The position numbers were made by a program, and so were the translations under genes. 19,598 nucleotides of DNA from JADKHR01 sp041917295. Its GTDB lineage: Bacteria; Elusimicrobiota; Elusimicrobia; FEN-1173. Position 1 is the stretch's first letter. Each line of letters begins with the position of its first letter. Below the pieces are notes generated by a model that was given only the letters and a program-made list of their open reading frames with translations, made no database searches and was not told the DNA's origin. This document shows positions 1-7,302 of the stretch, one piece after another. Location: contig JAYRXX010000026.1 of assembly GCA_041917295.1 (NCBI GenBank), positions 1 to 19,598 on the forward strand, read 5' to 3'.

Positions 1-72
1 AATCCGCCTTGCGAATTGGGGTTCTCATGGATTATATTTGATGTGCAACGCAAGAAGAAAGCAGTCAATTAA
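1..72 (+). CDS. C-terminal end of an unidentified cassette protein (partial)
   Basis: Frame 1 is open from the window edge to a TAA at 70-72, giving a 23-residue tail that ends RKKKAVN. The stop lies only three bases before the R'' core of a complete attC site. This is the usual arrangement of an integron gene cassette, where the ORF ends just before or inside its attC. Nothing in the tail identifies a family. The frame could be open by chance over so short a stretch, so the call rests mainly on its position. Confidence 0.4.
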   Translation, partial: NPPCELGFSWIIFDVQRKKKAVN

Positions 73-75
73 CAA

Positions 76-141
76 ACCCAACAACGCGGTTCAGCGGACG
101 CGGGCACCATCAGCCCGCGCCGCTGACCTTTAACGTTGGGC
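76..141 (+). repeat. attC site 1 (complete integron recombination site)
   Basis: The site starts with R'' ACCCAAC (76-82) and ends with R' GTTGGGC (135-141), which pair at six of seven positions. The imperfect stem is GGT-T-CAGCGG-A-CGCGGGC (88-105) against GCCCGCGCCGCTGACC (113-128) around the loop ACCATCA. The only unpaired stem bases are T91 and A98 on one side. Such extrahelical bases are the known mark by which integron integrase recognises the folded bottom strand. At 66 bases it falls in the usual attC range. It is the clearest evidence that this end of the window is a cassette array. No integrase gene is in the window. Confidence 0.85.
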
Positions 142-154
142 AAGAGGTCATAAA

Positions 155-382
155 TTGTATCAATGGGATCCGTTTGACCCTTTTGGTTTGCTATGTGCGT
201 TGCCCCACATACTATGTTTAATTGGTGAAGGCATTTTATGGCTCGTCACTATTGGACAGTATAAACCGAATTTTGAGGAGCCTCCTCTCTGGAGTATGCC
301 GATAGGTGCTATCACATTATTTTTTGTCTGCTGGTTGGCAATTGGGCTTCTGATAAAATTTGGAGGACCTGCGACGGTCTAG
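155..382 (+). CDS. Small two-span membrane protein in a gene cassette
   Basis: This 75-residue protein starts with TTG at 155. An AGAGG at 143-147 is well placed upstream, and no ATG is available in frame after the TAA at 131. Two hydrophobic segments are visible, about residues 10-34 (LLCALPHILCLIGEGILWLV) and 47-68 (PIGAITLFFVCWLAIGLL), so it is probably an inner-membrane protein. The gene begins 13 bases after attC site 1 and ends just before a second attC-like R'' sequence, so it sits like a cassette gene. Base composition is lower in GC than the gyr/dna cluster. I do not recognise the family; cassettes often encode unknown small membrane proteins. Confidence 0.6.
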   Translation: MYQWDPFDPFGLLCALPHILCLIGEGILWLVTIGQYKPNFEEPPLWSMPIGAITLFFVCWLAIGLLIKFGGPATV

Positions 383-393
383 TTAATCACTGC

Positions 394-420
394 GCCCAAC
401 CCATCGCTGCAGTGGACCGG
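394..420 (+). repeat. attC site 2, left half only
   Basis: R'' GCCCAAC (394-400) is followed by GCTGCAGTGGACCGG (406-420), the sequence style of an attC left arm, 11 bases after the stop of the upstream small gene. A matching right arm (GGTCCACTG...) and a GTTGGGC core were not found in the following 1 kb. The site therefore looks truncated, probably by a deletion or insertion that brought in the sequence after about 425. Confidence 0.5.
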
Positions 421-560
421 ACCCGGTGCGAATTTGAACCGAAAAGAGCACTATTCCAAAAACGGAAGGTTCCTGGTTCCGCCAGGGTTATTGGAACAAG
501 TCGATGACGCGAAAAACGATTGTGAACCAACGAAAGACCCATTATTAAGCATTTTGAATT

Positions 561-968
561 ATGAAAAAGGAAGATGCCGACAATGTTCATAACTCCTTTA
601 TGATAAGAAGCACTTTATCCATCATGTTCGGTTGTGTATTTTTTCCGGTGTTTTTTTTTCTTTCGATATTCGTTCCTGGAAGAATTCCGGGGGGTTGGCT
701 GTTGCTAGTAGGGTTCGTTGCGATATTGGACGGCTTCTTGGTGTCTTTAATAGCTGGTAAGCGTGAAGTATTTCACTGCACTATCGTAAGTATTATTTTG
801 ATTTTGTTTTACGCGGTTCGTCATTTTCCCTATTGGGAATCCCTAAATAATCTTATCGTTCTTTTGATCGGAGGTTTGGCCTTGTTCATATTGCTAGTCT
901 TTGGTGGATACATGCGAGCACTTTTATATCGGGTTGTAAGGGGTTCTTCGCGTATCGCTGGGAATTAA
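561..968 (+). CDS. Unknown four-span membrane protein
   Basis: The 135-residue protein has four hydrophobic stretches at about residues 16-37, 44-65, 71-88 and 95-117, a charged N-terminus (MKKEDAD) and a basic C-terminal tail (RALLYRVVRGSS). It is an integral membrane protein of no family I recognise. The ATG at 561 is the first in frame, but no clear ribosome binding site precedes it; a second Met at residue 14 is an alternative. The gene is AT-rich compared with the core genes and lies between a half attC and a decayed brnTA locus, so it is probably acquired DNA. Confidence 0.5.
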   Translation: MKKEDADNVHNSFMIRSTLSIMFGCVFFPVFFFLSIFVPGRIPGGWLLLVGFVAILDGFLVSLIAGKREVFHCTIVSIILILFYAVRHFPYWESLNNLIVLLIGGLALFILLVFGGYMRALLYRVVRGSSRIAGN

Positions 969-1106
969 ACATCAAGAAATGAGGCCCACGACCCGGGTGG
1001 GACGTCTGAAAATAGGGTTTTGTACTGCTCCCCGTTTCTAGGCCGCTCAATTCGGGCTCTTTACATTTTATATTAATATACTTACAACGTATTTATAAAT
1101 GGGATC

Positions 1107-1262
1107 CTGTTCATATGGGATGACCGAAAGAACAAATCAAACCAGATGTAACACGGTGTCCGGTTTGAAGAAGCACAAAAGGATTTACTCATCAGAATTA
1201 TTTCGGCCAGAAAAGCCGACAAAAATGAACGGAAAAATTACAGGGGGGTGAAACGATCATGA
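1107..1262 (+). pseudogene. brnT: brnT-like toxin gene, broken by a stop codon and an internal deletion
   Basis: Conceptual translation from about 1107 reads FIWDDRKNKSNQM, a TAA stop at 1149-1151, HGVRFEEAQKD, then IRIISARKADKNERK and a TGA at 1260-1262. BrnT toxins begin with a (F)xWDxxKNxxNxxKHGVxFEEA segment and end with an IRIISARKAxKxE segment, about 90 residues overall. Here the stop replaces the Lys expected before HGV. The middle of the protein, roughly 45 residues between FEEAQ and IRIISARKA, is missing without a shift of frame. The TGA overlaps the ATG of the next gene (ATGA), the normal brnT-brnA arrangement. The toxin is almost certainly inactive. The ancestral start codon is not clear; CTG at 1107 is where Met would be expected. 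Confidence 0.8.
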
Positions 1263-1477
1263 GAGATCACTACGACTTTTCTAAAATGAAGGGACAACGC
1301 AACCCCTACATCAAACGCCTAAAACAACCCATTACTATTCGGTTGGACAAAATTACCATCGATTACTTCAAAACCTTGTCTTCCCAGGTTGGGATGCCAT
1401 ATCAAAACTTAATTAATCTCTACCTGAGAGACTGTGCATTGCATCACAAGAAATTGCACTTAAACTGGGCGGCATAA
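1259..1477 (+). CDS. brnA: BrnA/CopG-type antitoxin
   Basis: The 72-residue protein has the BrnA-like N-terminus (YDFSKMKGQRNPYIKRLKQ) followed by a ribbon-helix-helix-type region with TIRLDKITIDYFKTLSSQVGMPYQNLINLYLRDCA. Members of this family bind and neutralise the BrnT ribonuclease toxin and repress their own operon through the ribbon-helix-helix DNA-binding fold. The ATG overlaps the end of the broken toxin frame by four bases, and GGGGGGTG at 1243-1250 can serve as ribosome binding site. With no intact partner, it would be an orphan antitoxin that could still repress its promoter or neutralise a related toxin elsewhere. An attC-like site follows three bases after the stop, so the pair was probably a cassette. 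Confidence 0.8.
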   Translation: MRDHYDFSKMKGQRNPYIKRLKQPITIRLDKITIDYFKTLSSQVGMPYQNLINLYLRDCALHHKKLHLNWAA

Positions 1478-1479
1478 AT

Positions 1480-1546
1480 GCCCAACAAGCCATTCCAGCG
1501 GACGGGACACACACCGGCCGTTCGCTGAGCTCACGGCACCTGGGAC
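1480..1546 (+). repeat. attC site 3 with a decayed right core
   Basis: R'' GCCCAAC (1480-1486) begins two bases after the brnA stop codon. The stem arms CAGCGGACGG (1496-1505) and CCGTTCGCTG (1518-1527) pair fully apart from one G-T wobble, and GAGCTCA follows as in many attC sites. The expected R' GTTGGGC is absent; the nearest resemblance is CCTGGGAC at 1539-1546. The site has probably lost its crossover core, which would leave it unable to recombine normally. Confidence 0.6.
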
Positions 1547-1638
1547 GGTAGAGCCGCTGATGCGGGAGTATGGGACTGACGAGCAACGCAGGCGTAGGCC
1601 AAAATTGATCGGCCAGGTGTTTAAGTTATTACTGCCCA

Positions 1639-1651
1639 GGCCCTTAGGGCC
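1639..1651 (+). other. Short GC-rich hairpin upstream of the SRPBCC gene
   Basis: GGCCC TTA GGGCC forms a five-pair stem with a three-base loop, three bases before the ribosome binding site GGAAGGAG (1654-1661) of the next gene. If transcribed it would sit in the 5' leader and could modulate ribosome access. No run of T follows, so it is not a standard terminator. Confidence 0.3.
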
Positions 1652-1669
1652 GGGGAAGGAGCTAGACCT

Positions 1670-2110
1670 ATGCCAGGAACCGTGCGCTTTCACCGTATTC
1701 TCAAGGCACCGCCGGAACAAATCTACCGGGCCTTCACCACACCGGAAGCCATCGCCAAATGGCTTCCTCCTCACGGCTTCACGTGCAAAGTGCATCACAT
1801 GGATCCGCGGGTTGGCGGAACCTTCAAAATGACGTTCACCAACTTCACAACACAGGAGAGTCATTCGTTTGGCGGAGAGTATCTGGAGTTGGTTCCAAAT
1901 TCTGTTCTTCGGTACACTGACAAATTTGATGACCCCGCTTTTCCCGGGGTCATACAAGCCACCATTACACTGAAGGCCGTTTCCTGCGGCACCGAATTGC
2001 TCATCGTGCAAGACGGATTACCGGACGGCATTCCTGTTGAAATGGCCTCTCTCGGCTGGCAGGAATCTCTGGCGTTGCTCACCATGCTCGTGGAGCGTCC
2101 TGGAAGTTGA
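1670..2110 (+). CDS. SRPBCC (AHSA1-type) domain protein
   Basis: The 146-residue protein matches the START-like SRPBCC/AHSA1 fold over its whole length. The N-terminus VRFHRILKAPPEQIYRAFTT is followed by a WLPPHGF turn, then VGGTFKMTFTNFTTQESHSFGGEYLEL, and a C-terminal helix containing GWQESLALLTMLVE. Proteins of this kind have a deep hydrophobic cavity and bind small lipophilic ligands. Single-domain bacterial members are mostly of unknown function, so no substrate can be named. The ATG at 1670 has a strong ribosome binding site, GGAAGGAG, eight bases upstream. The gene is alone on the plus strand, lies just beyond the decayed attC site 3, and converges on the TMTC-like gene with a 39-base gap. 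Confidence 0.8.
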   Translation: MPGTVRFHRILKAPPEQIYRAFTTPEAIAKWLPPHGFTCKVHHMDPRVGGTFKMTFTNFTTQESHSFGGEYLELVPNSVLRYTDKFDDPAFPGVIQATITLKAVSCGTELLIVQDGLPDGIPVEMASLGWQESLALLTMLVERPGS

Positions 2111-2149
2111 CGTGTTTGTGTGGCGGCTCTTCTTAATTTGGGCCGATTC

Positions 2150-3775
2150 TTACCGCAAAAGCCGAATGTTGGCCTGGGCTTGGGTATCGGTGGGGTTGAG
2201 CAATAGATAATGTTCCAAAGAGAGCCGGGCTCCGGATCGGTCGCCCTTTGCAAACTGAATGTCAGCCTGGGTCCGGAGCATTGCAGACAGCATCGGTGTT
2301 TCCGCCGAATTCTTCCCTTGCGTCCATGGAGCCAACACCGCCAAGGCCTCGTCGTATTGACCCAACTTAAACATCACGCTTGCCAGCAATAGATCTGTTT
2401 GCGGACGGCCGGGGTTCATGACCTGCGACGTTTTTAGCAAAGGGAGCGCTTTGGCATCGTCGCCCCGCTGGTGATACAAAAGGGCTAGGTTATAACGCAC
2501 AACCGATGACGTCGGATGCCGCAGGGCCCACAGATACATCTTTTCGTCCGTGTTGCGCACGGCCGTGTTCCACTGGGACAGGCCCATCCAAAACAACCCC
2601 AGGAAAGCCGGCACCCACTTCAATTTCCCCCCGGCCCCCGAAACCCCGTCGGATGGGCCCTCAAAAAGGACGCTCACCCCCACGCACAAAGCCATGGCCG
2701 GAACATAGGCCCAATGGTCCAACATCAACGCGTTGGTCGACAGCAAGGGGACCTTTGTCCCCAACGAAAGGCCCGCCCACGCCAACAGCGGCCACGCCTT
2801 AAGATATGGAGAGACGCTCCCGTCCTGAAAGCTCCCTGGACCTTTTCTAATAATTGAAATAAGAGCCGGCCAAGCCTTAACCAACAGAAAAATTAGAAGA
2901 ACCAGAACCACCAGACCGGACAGAGTCGCATGCGTGGATGAAAACACCATGCGCCGATGGGAATGCAAGTCCACGGGCGCCACAAGAATTCGCCCATACT
3001 CCACGAAAATGCTCGGCAGTTCTCGAACAATAAAAGGCCCGATTTGATTTAACACAAGCGGGATGTCCCCGGAGACCGCCAGGGCCCGGACCGGAAAATA
3101 CACAGCCCACCCCGCCAACGCCGTTACCGCAAAAAGAAGGCCCGACCGGTTTCGTAGTCGAGGCACCACCGCCGCCGCCATCAAAGGCGCGACCACGCCG
3201 CTCTCTTTTGAAAAAGCCGCCAACAAACAGAACAGTCCCCCGACGAGGTCCGCTTTTCGGGTTCCCTGTTGAGCCGCGATCACCGCGGCGAGAGTGAACA
3301 AAGCGGCCATCAGTTCCGCCCGGCACGCAATGATCAACAACTGTTCGACACCGATGGGGTGAACCACAAAAAGGATTCCGGCCGTGAGCGCGGTGTCGAA
3401 CCGCACCCCCGCCCGGCGCGTCGCGACAAACAACAGGCACGCCGTAACAATGTGCAAGAATAAATTGGTGAAATGAAACCCCCACGGGCGGGCGCCCCAC
3501 ACGCTGTAATCCGCCATGTTGAGGATGGATTGCAGAGGCCGGTAATAGGCGTCGCCTTTACCGTCGAAGACATCGTGGGTGAAAAAGTACCGAAGGTTGT
3601 CGATGGAAACCGATTGGACCCGCGGGTTGGCCTCGATCATTTCGTGGTCGTCCCACAAAAAACCAGCCCGGAAAATTCCGCCGAAAGCAATCACCCCGAA
3701 CAAGGCAATCGCCGCGAACGGCAACCAGGGAGAATGTCCCCGTCCGTCGCTCATTATTCGAGTCAGAGCGGACAC
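2150..3775 (-). CDS. TMTC-like multi-pass membrane protein with C-terminal TPR repeats
   Basis: The protein is 541 residues from a GTG start at 3775. A transmembrane helix is followed by a periplasmic loop with FLWDDHEMIEANPRVQ (residues 39-54) and YYRPLQ (77-82), then many hydrophobic spans including FVVHPIGVEQLLIIACRAEL. From about residue 420 there are three TPR-like units (YNLALLYHQRGDDAKAL, LLASVMFKLGQYDEAL, ADIQFAKGDRSGARL). Acidic first loop, HPxxxE and CRAEL match GT-C glycosyltransferases of the TMTC/PMT type, which move sugars from lipid carriers to proteins outside the membrane. That activity is inferred from architecture only. ATG at 3754 (residue 8) is an equally good start; neither has a clear ribosome binding site. 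The GTG directly abuts a hairpin repeat, which favours the later start. Confidence 0.75.
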   Translation of the reverse strand: MSALTRIMSDGRGHSPWLPFAAIALFGVIAFGGIFRAGFLWDDHEMIEANPRVQSVSIDNLRYFFTHDVFDGKGDAYYRPLQSILNMADYSVWGARPWGFHFTNLFLHIVTACLLFVATRRAGVRFDTALTAGILFVVHPIGVEQLLIIACRAELMAALFTLAAVIAAQQGTRKADLVGGLFCLLAAFSKESGVVAPLMAAAVVPRLRNRSGLLFAVTALAGWAVYFPVRALAVSGDIPLVLNQIGPFIVRELPSIFVEYGRILVAPVDLHSHRRMVFSSTHATLSGLVVLVLLIFLLVKAWPALISIIRKGPGSFQDGSVSPYLKAWPLLAWAGLSLGTKVPLLSTNALMLDHWAYVPAMALCVGVSVLFEGPSDGVSGAGGKLKWVPAFLGLFWMGLSQWNTAVRNTDEKMYLWALRHPTSSVVRYNLALLYHQRGDDAKALPLLKTSQVMNPGRPQTDLLLASVMFKLGQYDEALAVLAPWTQGKNSAETPMLSAMLRTQADIQFAKGDRSGARLSLEHYLLLNPTDTQAQANIRLLR

Positions 3776-3777
3776 GG

Positions 3778-3811
3778 CTGGATTCCGGCCAAAGTCATGC
3801 CGGAATGACGG
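3778..3811 (+). repeat. ATTCCGGC hairpin repeat, copy 1
   Basis: CTGG is followed by ATTCCGGC (3782-3789), a nine-base loop and GCCGGAAT (3799-3806), then GACGG. The same layout recurs at 3842-3896 and 3917-3950. It resembles small palindromic intergenic repeats found dispersed in many bacterial genomes. Confidence 0.7.
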
Positions 3812-3841
3812 ACATTATGTAACCGGGGCATAACAAACACA

Positions 3842-3896
3842 CTTGGATTCCGGCGTCTATCGTCGTTCCGGCATGCTTGTAGCCGGAACCCAGATC
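3842..3896 (-). repeat. ATTCCGGC hairpin repeat, copy 2 (inverted, composite)
   Basis: On the minus strand the layout CTGG-GTTCCGGC-loop-GCCGGAAC-GACG is seen, followed by a further GCCGGAATCC half. The copy therefore lies opposite to copies 1 and 3 and has an extra half-unit on one side, as if two copies had merged. Confidence 0.6.
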
Positions 3897-3916
3897 GAAA
3901 ACCGGACCAACCACCT

Positions 3917-3950
3917 CTGGATCCCGGCTAAAAATAGGCCGGGATGACGG
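3917..3950 (+). repeat. ATTCCGGC hairpin repeat, copy 3 (variant ATCCCGGC)
   Basis: CTGG, ATCCCGGC (3921-3928), a nine-base loop, GCCGGGAT (3938-3945), GACGG. The change T to C in the left arm is matched by A to G in the right arm, so the stem is conserved by compensating changes. It lies 36 bases beyond the gyrA stop codon and would form a hairpin in the gyrA 3' region, though no T run follows the stem in that direction. Confidence 0.7.
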
Positions 3951-3985
3951 GCAAAAACCAATCGGTTAGACGTGCTGGCGGGACG

Positions 3986-6475
<2,490 letters not shown>

Positions 6476-6570
6476 AACATCTCCTGTAAAACCATCTCAT
6501 TCGTAACTACACAGGCCCGCATCCGCCCCTTCGGGACACAGTCCCCCAAGAGGGGAAAGAAAACAATGAT

Positions 6571-6612
6571 TTTCCCTCTCTTCTCGGGAGAAAGTCGGGT
6601 GAGAGGCCTGAG
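6571..6612 (-). repeat. Imperfect inverted repeat upstream of gyrA
   Basis: CCTCTC (6575-6580) and GAGAGG (6601-6606) form outer arms, with an inner TTCT (6581-6584) and AGAA (6589-6592) pair. The overall sequence style (CTCTCACCCGAC...TTCTCCCGAG) resembles small dispersed intergenic repeats. Just beyond it, around 6541-6555, CCCC/GGGG runs can also pair. Both would lie in the gap between the 61-codon gene and gyrA and may affect read-through or message processing. Confidence 0.35.
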
Positions 6613-6635
6613 CTGTTACCATTCCCGACAACCTT

Positions 6636-6821
6636 TCAAAAATAGCGTTTCGGCTGCGCCAACCGGGCCTGTTGAATCTGGGCGGAAAAAAGCTTAAGCG
6701 CCTCTTCCAGCCAACGAAACCTTTGTTCCGCGGTTGTTTTTTTCGCTTGAAACAAGATCCGCTCCTTCTCGTGGGCGTCAAATCCTTTCGACGGATCGTG
6801 GGACGAGGTTCCCTTACCCAT
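6636..6821 (-). CDS. Small protein partner of the nucleotidyltransferase
   Basis: The 61-residue protein has a charged, helical character, with TTAEQRFRWLEEALKLFSAQIQQAR as its core. Similar 'ERLRWLEEA' small proteins occur beside nucleotidyltransferase genes in other bacteria, as far as I recall, but I cannot name a characterised family. Its ATG at 6821 overlaps the 3' end of the upstream gene by eight bases (the nucleotidyltransferase stop is at 6814-6816), so translation is likely coupled and the two proteins may act together. No signal peptide or membrane span is visible. It could be an antitoxin-like or regulatory partner, or simply an accessory subunit. Confidence 0.6.
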   Translation of the reverse strand: MGKGTSSHDPSKGFDAHEKERILFQAKKTTAEQRFRWLEEALKLFSAQIQQARLAQPKRYF

Positions 6822-7302
6822 TTTTAATCATTTTCAACACGCGCGCGTCTTCTAGATCTTTCGGACGACCGGCTTCCTCTTTCATTTGGATCAAGTGATC
6901 GAGGCCCACCACGCGAACCGCGATGCTACCCAACTCTTTAATCACCGATTGGGCATAAAGTTCATCAAAATTGCGAGGGTGGTTAACAAATATGTCCACG
7001 TCAAAAAGGGGGTCCTTTTCTGAATAAAAAGAAAAAACCTTCATGTTTTTTTCACGGATCCACTCAGCCCTCTTGCTCGGATCCGCAAAATCTGACGCGG
7101 GAACCGGCGCGCGAGGTTTAAATCCAAGGCCCTGTAATACGCCCATCGCTTTGCCCGCATTGGTTTCGGTCAAGTGAATCACGGCATCCAAATCCGTGGT
7201 TAACCGAACATGGCCATGCAAAATCACCGCGAGACCGCCAACAATGACGTATTCAACCCCGGCTTTATTGAAGGCGTCGATGACCGGAAGGAAAAGAGAC
7301 AT
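6814..7302 (-). CDS. Nucleotidyltransferase-fold protein (AbiEii/DUF6036-like)
   Basis: The 162-residue protein shows the nucleotidyltransferase motif GGLAVILHGHVRLTTDLD, with G22-G23 and the metal-binding D37 and D39, and a likely third acidic site in FDVDIFV (D101, D103). The C-terminal LIQMKEEAGRPKDLEDARVL is typical of this group of small stand-alone enzymes, which transfer nucleotides to unknown targets; relatives include AbiEii-type toxins. Its ATG at 7302 overlaps the gyrB stop codon in TGATG, so it should be translated by ribosomes finishing gyrB. Finding such a gene between gyrB and gyrA is unusual. All key residues appear intact. Substrate and role cannot be read from the sequence. 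Confidence 0.8.
   Translation of the reverse strand: MSLFLPVIDAFNKAGVEYVIVGGLAVILHGHVRLTTDLDAVIHLTETNAGKAMGVLQGLGFKPRAPVPASDFADPSKRAEWIREKNMKVFSFYSEKDPLFDVDIFVNHPRNFDELYAQSVIKELGSIAVRVVGLDHLIQMKEEAGRPKDLEDARVLKMIKNG

Noticed and set aside
3917..3985. Rho-independent terminator after gyrA
   Set aside because: The hairpin is strong, but the T run is in the loop and not after the stem in the gyrA direction.
6497..6781. 94-codon minus-strand frame between the small gene and gyrA
   Set aside because: It overlaps the coupled 61-codon gene in another frame and runs through repeat-like intergenic sequence.
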